Below, piece after piece: positions 24,629 to 32,931 of a stretch of 64,000 nucleotides of DNA. The notes beneath the pieces are model-generated. The model did not search any database, was not told the origin of the DNA, and saw nothing but the letters and a program-made list of their open reading frames with translations. The stretch is from NCBI RefSeq assembly GCF_002086275.1, contig NZ_MVHT01000004.1:62001-126000 (forward strand). The letters are read 5' to 3'. This DNA comes from Mycobacterium intermedium (lineage in GTDB: Bacteria > Actinomycetota > Actinomycetes > Mycobacteriales > Mycobacteriaceae). Both the position numbers and the translations under genes were made by a program. Every line of letters starts with the position of its first letter. Position 1 is the first letter of the stretch.

Positions 24629-24820
24629 CTACTCCTGAATGGAGATGGCCTGCCGGGGGCATTGCCGCACGGCATCGCGCACGAGTTCCTCGTTCTCCGG
24701 GGTGACCTCGGGCTGAAGCACGTGCAGCATGTCTTGGTCGTCGAGGAGGAAGACTTCGGGGATGATGCCCATGCACACCCCGTTGCTTTCGCAGAGGTCC
24801 CAATCGACTTCAATTTTCAT
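24629..24820 (-). CDS. ferredoxin, single-cluster type, CX2NX2C
   Basis: This is a 63-residue ferredoxin. The ligands are Cys10, Cys16 and Cys54, with Asn13 at the variable position (CESNGVC). The start is ATG 24820, 8 bases after the P450 stop at 24829, so it is probably that P450's electron donor. The Asn may change the cluster's redox potential or cluster type relative to the His forms elsewhere in the window (inference). Confidence 0.93.
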   Translation of the reverse strand: MKIEVDWDLCESNGVCMGIIPEVFLLDDQDMLHVLQPEVTPENEELVRDAVRQCPRQAISIQE

Positions 24821-24828
24821 CGCAATAC

Positions 24829-26034
24829 CTACCGAATAACTTTGACGGGTACGTTCTTCCAGCCTGCCACGTTCTGCATCTGCACGCGGTTGCAGTTCTC
24901 CCAGTCCACCTCGTAACGCGGCATGAAGTCCAGCAGCTTCTCCAAGGCGATCGCGCTTTCTATGCGCGCCAGCGCCGCGCCGAGGCAGCTGTGGATGCCG
25001 TAGCCGAAGCTCAGATTCAGGGCCTCGTGTCGGTCGCGGTCGATGTCGAATTCGTCGGGATTCGTCCAGGCAGCGGGGTCCCGGTTGGCCGCGCCATTGA
25101 TCAGGAACACCGGTTTCATGGCCGGAATCGTCACGCCATGCAGTTCGACCTCTCTCGTCGAGCACCGAACCTGGTACTGGGAAGGGGCCTCGTATCTGAG
25201 CAACTCTTCGACGGCCGCGGGAATCTTGCTGCGGTCTTCCAGCAGCTTCTGCCACTGGTCGGGGAACCGCGCGAACACCACCGGTGCGTTGCCGATCAGC
25301 TTGGTGACGGTCTCGGCACCGGCGCCGCCCAACAGCGTTGCAAAGCCGGCGATTTCAATGTCGTCCAGCTTGGTCATCTGGCCGTCTTCACGCTCGATCT
25401 CGGCGTTGATCAACTTGGTGAACAGGTCGTCGCGCGGTTCGGCGCGGCGCTGCTGCAGGATCTCGTAATACAGCATCCAGGTCTCGATGTTGGCCTGCAT
25501 GCCGCGCTCGCCGACCTCGACCTGCCCGGGCTCGCGGTGCAGCGACTCGTCGATGAGGTACCGCACTCGCTGGGCATGCTCCACGGGGACGCCCAGCATC
25601 GTCGTGATCACCTCGACGGGGAACGGGCCGGAGAAGTCCTGCACCACATCGAATCGGTCGGGATCGGCCTTGCTGAGGTACTTGTCGATCTTTTCGGCCA
25701 CCATCTCGCGCTGGGCTTGAATGGCGCGCGGAGTGAAGACCTTGTTGAGCAGGCTGCGCATGTGCCGGTGGTCGGGCGGATCCATGAAGATGATCGACTT
25801 CTGCTCCGGAGGCTTACCGGTGCGCACCATCGACAAATCGATGCCATACGCGGACGAGAACAGCTCGAAGTTCTTCAGTCCCGCAGCGACGTCCGCGTGC
25901 CGGGTCAGCGCGTAGAAGTCGTACTCCTCGCTGTAATAGACCGGTGCCTCTTCCTGCATCCGCTTGTACGTGTCCCATGCCCCGTTGAAGAAGTCCTCGG
26001 AAAACGGGTCGAAGACGACCTTGGCTGTCGTCAC
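24829..26034 (-). CDS. cytochrome P450
   Basis: This is a 401-residue P450. The I-helix reads GGAGAETVTK, the ExxR is in EELLRYEA, and the haem loop is FGYGIHSCLG with Cys350. It starts at ATG 26034 and is followed by its own ferredoxin after 8 bases. It lies 118 bases downstream of the dehydrogenase/hydrolase/thiolase group on the same strand; no operator-like repeat was found in that gap, so it may be transcribed from the promoter at 29.5 kb or from its own. Overall it resembles the P450 at 534-1736 (FDPF/FDPYD opening, YDFYALTRHADV), suggesting related families. Confidence 0.95.
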   Translation of the reverse strand: MTTAKVVFDPFSEDFFNGAWDTYKRMQEEAPVYYSEEYDFYALTRHADVAAGLKNFELFSSAYGIDLSMVRTGKPPEQKSIIFMDPPDHRHMRSLLNKVFTPRAIQAQREMVAEKIDKYLSKADPDRFDVVQDFSGPFPVEVITTMLGVPVEHAQRVRYLIDESLHREPGQVEVGERGMQANIETWMLYYEILQQRRAEPRDDLFTKLINAEIEREDGQMTKLDDIEIAGFATLLGGAGAETVTKLIGNAPVVFARFPDQWQKLLEDRSKIPAAVEELLRYEAPSQYQVRCSTREVELHGVTIPAMKPVFLINGAANRDPAAWTNPDEFDIDRDRHEALNLSFGYGIHSCLGAALARIESAIALEKLLDFMPRYEVDWENCNRVQMQNVAGWKNVPVKVIR

Positions 26035-26152
26035 TGCAACCTCCTCGACGTTGAGTTGGGAGCCGGATTACTTAGAGCTGAATCACTGACTGTAAGGCTA
26101 ACGGTAGCGGTGTCGGGGTGCACCGCAAATGATCCGATGGTCGCGCCGCTGT

Positions 26153-26959
26153 TCATCGCGGATACTCCATGAGCGTCAGCGCGGCATCGGCCGCATCGAG
26201 CACGACTCCCGCGCGGGCGGCGGCCGCGTCGGCCAGGTCGGCGATGAGTCGGACGTCCTTCTGCAGCAGCCCGCCGGCGAGTCCGGCCATCCGGTCCAGA
26301 TTGCCGGTGCCGCCAATGGTGTTGAGCGCAAAGCTGTTACCGCTGCTACGGGCAAAGACCTCGGTGAGCCGCTCGGGTGCGACGCCCAAGTCCCTGGCCA
26401 GCGAAAGTGCGGTGGCCGCGGTGCCCAGATTGGCGGTGAACAACAGGTTGTTCAGCAGCTTGGCGGTCTGCCCGGAACCCAGCTCGCCGAGGTGAACCAC
26501 CGCATTGGCGTAGGACTCGAAGACGGGGCGGCAGCGTTGCACAACGTCGGCGTCGCCGCCGGCCATCACCAGCAGGCGCCCTTTTGCCGCGGCCGGACCA
26601 CCGCCGCTGACCGGAGCGTCGATGACCGAAACACCCTGTACCGCGGCCCTCTCGGCCAATTCGCGACAGGTTTGTGGGTGTACGGTGCTGTGCACCGCGA
26701 TGATGCCGCCGGGTGCCAGGTCGGCCAGCACCCTGTCACCGATCTCCTGGACGTCGGAGTCGTTGACCACGCAGACGCAAACCAGATCGCTGGCGGCGGC
26801 GAGGTCAGCCGGTGACGCTGCGGCCCGCGCCGGGGTGTCGGCGAATGGCTCGAGGGTTGCGGACCTACGGGCCCACAGCGTGGTCGGGAAACCGGCGTCA
26901 ATGATCCGCCGCGCCATTGGGGCGCCCTGGCTGCCTAAGCCGACAAATCCGACGCGCAT
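26153..26959 (-). CDS. NAD(P)-dependent beta-hydroxyacid dehydrogenase
   Basis: This is a 268-residue member of the 3-hydroxyisobutyrate dehydrogenase family, which oxidises beta-hydroxyacids to semialdehydes or keto acids. The Rossmann motif FVGLGSQG is at residues 5-12. DAPVSGGGPAAAKG is the substrate-binding stretch, and GSGQTAKLLNN contains the catalytic Lys. ATG 26959 is used (GGAGG 7 bases upstream), and its first base is shared with the stop of the hydrolase gene (TGATG). The family is typically near 290 residues, so this is slightly short. Confidence 0.9.
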   Translation of the reverse strand: MRVGFVGLGSQGAPMARRIIDAGFPTTLWARRSATLEPFADTPARAAASPADLAAASDLVCVCVVNDSDVQEIGDRVLADLAPGGIIAVHSTVHPQTCRELAERAAVQGVSVIDAPVSGGGPAAAKGRLLVMAGGDADVVQRCRPVFESYANAVVHLGELGSGQTAKLLNNLLFTANLGTAATALSLARDLGVAPERLTEVFARSSGNSFALNTIGGTGNLDRMAGLAGGLLQKDVRLIADLADAAAARAGVVLDAADAALTLMEYPR

Positions 26960-27840
26960 CAACCGGCCTCCGCCGCGTCACCCGCCGAACGGGCCACGCA
27001 TTGGTCTACGAACGCGAATACCTTGCGGTGGTAGTCCGCGGCGTTGCGGCCGAGACTGAGGTTATGCCCGGCATCAGGCTGCGTGTTGGCGGTGAAAAGT
27101 GGGGACTGCGTGAACATTTCGGCGATTTCGGCCAGATTTTCGTCGTCGCTGCGGTACACCCGGTCGTGCTCACCCAGGGTGAATCGCACCGGAACCCGCA
27201 CCGACGCCGCCAGTTCAGGGAAGTAGCGGTGCGGCCAGTTCAGTGCCACATCCCGTTCGTAGGGCGGTGACGCCGCCGAGTTGGTGATGCCGCGCAGAAT
27301 GTCGGGCGGGTAGAGGCGCATCGGCTCCCACAGCAACTCGCGCGTACCGGGCGGACGCTCCTTGATCGCGGCCGCTTTCATGATTTCCTTGGCGGCATCG
27401 TGATAGCGCCGCCCGGTGCCACCGAGTTCCAGCCCCAACAGGGCGGGCCCGCGCGTCTGGTCGGCCGCCATCCGCGTCGCGAGTTCGCAACCGCCCGAAT
27501 GGCCCAGCAAGAACAACCCCGCACCGCGTGGCTGCTGACCCAGAATGCGGTCGACGGCGCCATAGGCGAGATCGACGCGTTGCTGCGGCGTTTGCACGGC
27601 CTCCGGGTAGGGCGCCGAGCTGCCGTGGCCCGGTCGGTCGAGCGCGATCACGGTGAACCCCAGGGTGGGACCCATTCGCAGCAAAGACAATTCGGGATGC
27701 CCGGGGCAGTCGAAGTAGACGGCGGTGGTGCCGCCGCCATGGATGGCTACGACGACCGCTTTCGGGTTTTCGGCCGCGGCGATGACGCCGGACATCGGAA
27801 CGCTGTCGACGATGACGACCCGCGGGCGGGGATTGCTCAT
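26959..27840 (-). CDS. alpha/beta hydrolase
   Basis: This is a 293-residue alpha/beta-hydrolase. The oxyanion region is AIHGGGTT, the nucleophile elbow GHSGGCE (Ser near 120), an acid is in GEHDRVY, and the catalytic His in DAGHNLSLG. It is probably an esterase, thioesterase or C-C hydrolase. The gene overlaps the DUF35-thiolase gene upstream by four bases (ATGA) and the dehydrogenase downstream by one. No signal peptide is seen, so it is likely cytoplasmic. Confidence 0.9.
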   Translation of the reverse strand: MSNPRPRVVIVDSVPMSGVIAAAENPKAVVVAIHGGGTTAVYFDCPGHPELSLLRMGPTLGFTVIALDRPGHGSSAPYPEAVQTPQQRVDLAYGAVDRILGQQPRGAGLFLLGHSGGCELATRMAADQTRGPALLGLELGGTGRRYHDAAKEIMKAAAIKERPPGTRELLWEPMRLYPPDILRGITNSAASPPYERDVALNWPHRYFPELAASVRVPVRFTLGEHDRVYRSDDENLAEIAEMFTQSPLFTANTQPDAGHNLSLGRNAADYHRKVFAFVDQCVARSAGDAAEAG

Positions 27841-29498
27841 GCGTCGGCCCGCAGCAGGATCACGCCGCTGGGGGTCAACCCGCCGCTGCTGACCACGCCC
27901 ACGCGGGCGCCGGGGACCTGGCGTGCGCCCGCCTCCCCGCGCAGCTGAGTGACGGCCTCGTGTACCAGGCCCATGCCGTGGGTGCGGCCGTGCGACAGCT
28001 GCCCGCCGTGGGTATTGAGCGGCAGCAGGCCGTCACGGGCAATGTTCTTGCCGCCGTCCAGAAAGTCCTTGGCCTCACCGATACCGCAGAACCCGAGCGC
28101 CTCGATCCAGGACAGGCAATTCATGGTGAAGCCGTCGTAGAGCTCCGCGACATCGACGTCGGCGGGCCGCAGCGAGGTGCGAGTCCACACATGCGCGGCC
28201 TGGCCCAGCACCTGGGGCTCGTGGGTCAGCGTGCTCTGGTCCCAGTCGATGCGTTCGATGATCTGCGTCCCGACCGCCTCCACCAGCACGGGCGGTTTGG
28301 CGAGATCGCGTGCGGCGTCGACGGCCGAGACGATCACGGCGATGGCTCCGTCGCACGGAACGTCGCAGTCGTAGAGGCCGAACGGCGTGGTGATCGGCCG
28401 GGCGTTGACGTAGTCGTCCATCGTCAGCGGTGACTGGTAGACCGCGGTCGGGTTGAGTTCGGCATTGGCACGTTGGTTCAGCGCGATCCAACCAAGCGTC
28501 TCTTTCGTTGTGCCGTAACGGTGAAAGTGCCGCTGGGCGTTGATCGCCAGGGTGTGTGCGGCCGAGGTGGCGCCGAACGGGTATTGCCAGCTGTCGGTGC
28601 GGCCGCCACCGAAAGGTGGGGTGAGTTTGCCCTGCTTCATCAGCTCGTTGAAGGTGGCTTCCCACAGGGTTCGGAAGCACAGCACATGACGGGCCAGGCC
28701 GGCGGCGACCGCGAGCATCGCGGCGATCACCGAGCCGCCGGGGCCGAAGGTCTCCATGCCGCCGTTGTGCCACGCCGGCCGGATACCCAACGCCGCCTCC
28801 AGCGCGGTCACCCCGCCCTCGCCGAACCCGCCGAGGTTGCCGCCTCCGGGGTACGTGGACAGGCCGTCGATGTCGTCGAACTTCAACCCGGCATCGGCGA
28901 CGGCGGCTTCGCAAGCCTGGACCGTCAAGGACAGTGGCGGCACCATCAATCGGCGACCTATCGGTGACATGCCGATACCGGTCAGCGCGACCTTGTCCTC
29001 GAACTTCTCCGTGGTGAGCATGGGGCGGACGTACTCGTGGAAGCGCTCCGGGGCGATCTCGTCGACCGGCAACGGGCCGGGCGTCTCGTCCGCCGCTGGC
29101 CGAAACAGCGGTAGCCAGACATCTTCCACCTGCTCGAAGACGACCTCCAGTGGTTGGCCGATTTCCAGTCCTTCGGGATCGCTGTCGACGATGTTGGTGG
29201 TCAGCCGAATTCGGGGATCCTCGACGATCGCCACCTGCGCGACGACGTAAGGCGCCGGCAGCGCGGGCAAGCTGAACCGGTGGTTCACGGTGAACCCGGA
29301 CAGGGTCGCCCTCCCCGACACCGCTCGTACGCCGATGTCCCGGGATCGGCAGTAGCGGCACACCGGGGCGGGCGGATGGATCAGCGACGCGCAAGCCCGG
29401 CATTCCTGAAACCTGAGCGTGCCGTCGGCTCCCGAAGTCCAAAAGAATTCGTTCTGGTCGGTGATAAGGGGCAGCGGGCGTCCGGGGTTCGCCGACAC
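27837..29498 (-). CDS. DUF35 (zinc ribbon/OB) fused to thiolase-like lipid-transfer protein
   Basis: This is a 553-residue fusion. Residues 1 to about 140 are a DUF35 module: zinc ribbon C33-xx-C36 and C47-xx-C50, then an OB fold (SGFTVNHRFSLPALPAPYVVAQV). Residues from about 165 to 553 form a thiolase-like domain starting KVALTGIGMSPIG and including ELYDGFTMN (Tyr454). The classic thiolase Cys and HPxG motifs are not evident. Ltp2-type aldol-lyases in steroid side-chain degradation need a separate DUF35 partner (family knowledge); here both are joined. A retro-aldol CoA-ester lyase role is inferred. An operator-like site lies 44 bases upstream. Confidence 0.88.
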   Translation of the reverse strand: MSANPGRPLPLITDQNEFFWTSGADGTLRFQECRACASLIHPPAPVCRYCRSRDIGVRAVSGRATLSGFTVNHRFSLPALPAPYVVAQVAIVEDPRIRLTTNIVDSDPEGLEIGQPLEVVFEQVEDVWLPLFRPAADETPGPLPVDEIAPERFHEYVRPMLTTEKFEDKVALTGIGMSPIGRRLMVPPLSLTVQACEAAVADAGLKFDDIDGLSTYPGGGNLGGFGEGGVTALEAALGIRPAWHNGGMETFGPGGSVIAAMLAVAAGLARHVLCFRTLWEATFNELMKQGKLTPPFGGGRTDSWQYPFGATSAAHTLAINAQRHFHRYGTTKETLGWIALNQRANAELNPTAVYQSPLTMDDYVNARPITTPFGLYDCDVPCDGAIAVIVSAVDAARDLAKPPVLVEAVGTQIIERIDWDQSTLTHEPQVLGQAAHVWTRTSLRPADVDVAELYDGFTMNCLSWIEALGFCGIGEAKDFLDGGKNIARDGLLPLNTHGGQLSHGRTHGMGLVHEAVTQLRGEAGARQVPGARVGVVSSGGLTPSGVILLRADA

Positions 29499-29541
29499 GT
29501 CACCTCCGCGGGCTGGGGTGGTAGGACCGTTATGCGAAACT

Positions 29542-29556
29542 GAGAATTACGTTATC
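29542..29556. promoter_or_regulatory. operator-like palindrome, copy F (one mismatch)
   Basis: The sequence is GAGAATTACGTTATC, with nine of ten arm bases matching GAGAA-N5-TTCTC. It lies 44 bases upstream of the DUF35-thiolase gene, the first gene of the leftward group that may run to 24629. Confidence 0.5.
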
Positions 29557-29685
29557 ACCCGTCCAGCGGCGGGTACCAGGCAGCGCCGCGGTGGGCCTGC
29601 GGCCGCTCGTCATTTGCCGAGTTGCGTGGCGACGGCTTGCCGTTTTCCTTAGGGTGGGTCCACGGCGAACAAACGGGGAGGGTCG

Positions 29686-30813
29686 TTGGAAGAGGGGACG
29701 CCGTTCGGTCACCACCCGAACACGCCTTTGCCACCCCCGGGCCCGCCGATGTTCGGTGCGCCGCCACCAACACCGCCGCCCCCGCAGCCGTACGCCAGCC
29801 AGCCGCCGCCGCAGTGGTCGCCTTACGGTCCGGTGCCATACCCGCAACCGGGACACTTCGGGCCGCCGCCGCCCCCGCAGCCGGGACTGTCGCGAAACGC
29901 GAAGATCGCACTTTTCGCCGGCGTCGCGGCCGCTGTCGTCCTCGTGGTGGTCCTCGTCGTGGTTTTGGCTGTCGCCACATCCGGCGGTGGCTCGAATGTC
30001 CCAAGTACGCGGGCGAGTTCGCGGTCGTCCGCACCCACCTCGTCGGGGCCGCCGTCGGCGCCGTTGGCGCCCCCAGCCGCGCTGCCGCTGCCCAAGCTTG
30101 AGGTCGGGTCGGCAATCGCGGTGGATAACGCGGGCGCCGTTTTCATCGCTGACAGCGACGGTCAAATCACGGAGTTGGTGGCCGGATCGTCCAACCCGAC
30201 GCCGCTGCCGTTCAGAGGCCTCGAACAACCCAGCGGCATCGCCGTGGACGACAAGGGCGCCGTCTACGTGGTCGACTACGTCCAGAATCGGGTGTTGAAA
30301 CTCAAGGCCGGCTCGTCCAAACCCACCGAGCTGCCCTTCACCGGCCTCAAGGGCCCGACCGACGTGAAGGTCGATCACGGCGGCAACGTCTTTGTCTCCG
30401 ACAGTTACGGCCGCCGGGTGTTGAAGCTGGCCGCGGGCGCCGGCGCGGCAACCGCGCTGCCGTTCCAGAACCTCAAAATGCCTCAGGCTCTGGCGCTGGA
30501 TCCCACTGGCGCGCTTTACGTTGTCGACTTCTCCGCCAACCGGGTGCTGAAGCTGGCGGCAGCTTCAAACACCCCGACTGTGCTGCCGTTCACCGGCCTC
30601 AATTGCCCGACGGGTGTGGCCGTGGACCGCAACGGCAACGTCTACGTCGCCGACCGGAACAATCACCGAATCGTCAACCTGGCCGCGGGCTCATCGCGGC
30701 AGACGGTGTTCTACGCGGCCGGGAAGGAAGTGACCGACTTGGTGATAGACAGCAACGACCGCTACCTCTACGCCCTCAGCGAGGGCGAGGTGCTCAAGAT
30801 ACAGATCGGTTGA
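29686..30813 (+). CDS. membrane-anchored beta-propeller protein, PknD-sensor-like, without kinase
   Basis: This is a 375-residue protein. Residues 1-68 are a proline-rich cytoplasmic tail with many PPPP runs. One membrane segment spans about 73-98 (IALFAGVAAAVVLVVV). A Ser/Pro linker follows, and from about 135 come six repeats of roughly 40 residues of the type AVD-GAVYV-D-RVLKLAAGSS-LPFTGL, an NHL-type beta-propeller outside the membrane. This matches the extracellular sensor layout of the mycobacterial kinase PknD, but no kinase domain is present. The start is TTG 29686 behind GGGGAGG. It may sense or bind an external ligand. No regulatory partner is adjacent. Confidence 0.85.
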   Translation: MEEGTPFGHHPNTPLPPPGPPMFGAPPPTPPPPQPYASQPPPQWSPYGPVPYPQPGHFGPPPPPQPGLSRNAKIALFAGVAAAVVLVVVLVVVLAVATSGGGSNVPSTRASSRSSAPTSSGPPSAPLAPPAALPLPKLEVGSAIAVDNAGAVFIADSDGQITELVAGSSNPTPLPFRGLEQPSGIAVDDKGAVYVVDYVQNRVLKLKAGSSKPTELPFTGLKGPTDVKVDHGGNVFVSDSYGRRVLKLAAGAGAATALPFQNLKMPQALALDPTGALYVVDFSANRVLKLAAASNTPTVLPFTGLNCPTGVAVDRNGNVYVADRNNHRIVNLAAGSSRQTVFYAAGKEVTDLVIDSNDRYLYALSEGEVLKIQIG

Positions 30814-30826
30814 AAGCTCTCCCGGA

Positions 30827-31126
30827 TTAGCGGGTAAAGCCCCACTGTGCTTCGTTCGCTTCGATTTTGAGGTGCTCGACGGGGTCTTCATCGGCGGCGG
30901 GGCCGGGCGGGTGCGCGACAGTGGGTTGGCGGTCACCGAATTCGGTGATGGCGTGCACCGGGCAGTCCAACAACGCCCGCATCACCGCATCGTGGTCCGC
31001 TGCTGCGACGGTGCCATCCCCGATCAGGGAGGCGTAGCCCCAGTCGTCGAGCGAAAAGTAGTTGGGCGCATGCTTGGCGCACAACCCGAATCCGTCGCAC
31101 ACGGTGCGGTCCAGGCGGATTTTCAT
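30827..31126 (-). CDS. ferredoxin, single-cluster type, CX2FX2C, with C-terminal extension
   Basis: This is a 99-residue ferredoxin, longer than the usual 62-66. The ligands are Cys10, Cys16 and Cys55, with Phe13 at the variable position (CDGFGLC), a residue that cannot ligate iron. After residue 62 there is a Pro/acid-rich tail (PPGPAADEDPVEHLKIEANE). It overlaps the NuoF-like gene upstream (ATGA at 31123-31126), so the flavoprotein is probably its reductase. Confidence 0.9.
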   Translation of the reverse strand: MKIRLDRTVCDGFGLCAKHAPNYFSLDDWGYASLIGDGTVAAADHDAVMRALLDCPVHAITEFGDRQPTVAHPPGPAADEDPVEHLKIEANEAQWGFTR

Positions 31127-32424
31127 GAGTCGCTCACCGCCTCGGTTGCCTGGTAGGGACGTTCGGCGCGGAATGCGCCACCGGCGCAGTCCTGACAGGT
31201 GCCTTCCAGGTGACGGGCCACCTCGTCGGGGAACTGGTCGAGCAGCGTCGCCGCGACATTGGTGGCGGCGTCCAAGGTTGCGCACGCGCCGCGCCCGCGC
31301 AACACCACCGACCATCGGCGCAGCCGCGCCAGATCGTCGGACGTCGCCGCGAAATCCCGCAGCGCTCCGCCGACGGCTGCCATGGCCGCCGTTCCGTTGA
31401 AGCACGATCCGCACTGCCCCGCATTTTCGCGGTCGAAGTAAGCCAGCACCGAGGCTGCGACCGCGACCGGGCAGTCGTCGGTGATGAGTGAGATTGCGCC
31501 GCAGCCCAGTCCGCTGCCCAGCCCTCGCATCGTCTCGTGGTCTAGGGACACATCCAGCACCACCCGATTGAGCAGCCCGGCGAAGTAGCCGCCCATCAAC
31601 ACGCCGCGCACCTGTTCAGCCGAAACACCGTGCAATGCCAGCAGTTCGGTGAACCGCAGGCCGTGCGGTAGTTCATACAGGACCGGGGACCGGTTGGCCC
31701 CGGTGATGGTGGCCAGAAAGGTTCCCGGCGACGTCACCGTTCCCTGGGCTCGAAACGCCGCCGCGCCGTGGCGTTGTAGGTACGGCACGTTGGCGAGGGT
31801 TTCGACGTTGCTCACCAGCGTCGGGCGCCCGTTGACGCCCACTTCGAAAGGGCGCGGCGGCTTGTCGGTCGGTTTCGCCGGCCCGCCGTTTATGGCGCGG
31901 ACAGCAGCGGTTTCCTCGCCGGCCACGTAACCCGGCTGCACGGACCGCAATTCGATGCCGACACCGCCAAGGGTGTCCGAGTCCAGTTCGTTGAGGGCGG
32001 CTTCGACGCGGTGGGCCGCATCCGGGTCGGACACGTAGACGTAGGCGCGATCGGCGGCCACGATCGCCGCGGCCAAGCGCAGTCCGTCCAGCACCAAATG
32101 GGGTCGGTTGCGCAGCAGCCAGCGGTCTTTGATCGAAGCCGGTTCTCCCTCTTCGCCGTTCGCGACGACCACCGAACCGCCCGCGACCCGCCCGTTGTCC
32201 CGCACCGCGCGCAGCTTCACTCCCAGCGGGAACGCGGCACCGCCTCGGCCGACCAATCCGGCGGATTCGACTTCCTTCAGCAGCTTTTCGGTATCGGTCA
32301 GCGCAAGATACCCGCCCTGCTCGCGGTACTCCGCCAGGTCCTCTGGGCCGGGGCCTTCCCTCAGCAGTCGGGGCGGACAACCCGGCCAGGCGGCCGTCTT
32401 GACAGCGGCTTCGGTGGTGTTCAT
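31123..32424 (-). CDS. NuoF-like NADH dehydrogenase flavoprotein
   Basis: This is a 433-residue protein homologous to the 51-kDa (NuoF/HoxF) NADH/FMN subunit. The NADH/FMN loops are GRGGAAFPLGVKL (about 58-70) and ANGEEGEPASIKDR. The SLBB-like region and the cluster-binding domain follow. The NuoF cluster motif CxxCxxC...C is incomplete: C338-xx-C341 is followed by FNG instead of a third Cys, while C381 (GACATLDAA) is kept. An extra C410-xx-C413 occurs near the C-terminus. No other nuo genes are present. Paired with the coupled ferredoxin it is probably an NADH:ferredoxin reductase, possibly serving the local P450s (inference). Confidence 0.88.
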   Translation of the reverse strand: MNTTEAAVKTAAWPGCPPRLLREGPGPEDLAEYREQGGYLALTDTEKLLKEVESAGLVGRGGAAFPLGVKLRAVRDNGRVAGGSVVVANGEEGEPASIKDRWLLRNRPHLVLDGLRLAAAIVAADRAYVYVSDPDAAHRVEAALNELDSDTLGGVGIELRSVQPGYVAGEETAAVRAINGGPAKPTDKPPRPFEVGVNGRPTLVSNVETLANVPYLQRHGAAAFRAQGTVTSPGTFLATITGANRSPVLYELPHGLRFTELLALHGVSAEQVRGVLMGGYFAGLLNRVVLDVSLDHETMRGLGSGLGCGAISLITDDCPVAVAASVLAYFDRENAGQCGSCFNGTAAMAAVGGALRDFAATSDDLARLRRWSVVLRGRGACATLDAATNVAATLLDQFPDEVARHLEGTCQDCAGGAFRAERPYQATEAVSDS

Positions 32425-32460
32425 GGCTTGCCGGTTTCCACGGTGACTAGGCTAGCCCGC

Positions 32461-32916
32461 ATGCGGACGGCGGTGGTGCGGGTCAACGTCGACCCCGGCC
32501 GTGTGCTCGCAGCCGAGCAACTACGCGAAGGCATGGCGGTCCTCCTCAGGCTGGTCAGCGAGGCCGGCGTCGACCTGGCTCGCAGGGACGTGAGCCGAGA
32601 CGTCGAGTTGCTCGTCACCGGCGACGACGTCGAGTCGGCAAAAAAGACGGCGATCGAACTGTGCGCCAACGCTTTCAACACTTCCCCGGTGGCAGGCGTC
32701 GTCACCTTCGTCAGCCGCGGCACCGATGACGACGCGCACGGCGTGCTGGCCGGGTTCGGACTCAGCGGAGAGATCGTTCGCGAGCCGGGGGACGACGGCT
32801 ACGACATCGTCTATGTGACCCTGCGTGAAGAAGACCTCGAGCGGGTTCCGGAAAGCCGTATCCACACGGCGCTGGAGGCGTCGCTGAACTGCGAGGTCCA
32901 CATTCGCACGCGGTGA
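32461..32916 (+). CDS. hypothetical protein
   Basis: This is a 151-residue protein, not recognised. It has alternating strand/helix segments (TAVVRVNVDPGRVLAAEQLREGMAV at the start, AKKTAIELCANAFN in the middle, YDIVYVTLREEDLERV near the end). It seems soluble and acidic. ATG 32461 lies 36 bases from the divergent NuoF-like gene and is used rather than longer in-frame starts that would run through that gene. It is convergent with the hydrolase at 32932 (15-base gap). Confidence 0.7.
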   Translation: MRTAVVRVNVDPGRVLAAEQLREGMAVLLRLVSEAGVDLARRDVSRDVELLVTGDDVESAKKTAIELCANAFNTSPVAGVVTFVSRGTDDDAHGVLAGFGLSGEIVREPGDDGYDIVYVTLREEDLERVPESRIHTALEASLNCEVHIRTR

Positions 32917-32931
32917 GATCATTGCCGGCCC

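Noticed and set aside
28075-29442. 455-codon open frame on the - strand in another frame of the DUF35-thiolase gene
   Set aside because: Arg-rich composition and complete overlap with a gene having clear zinc-ribbon and thiolase motifs.
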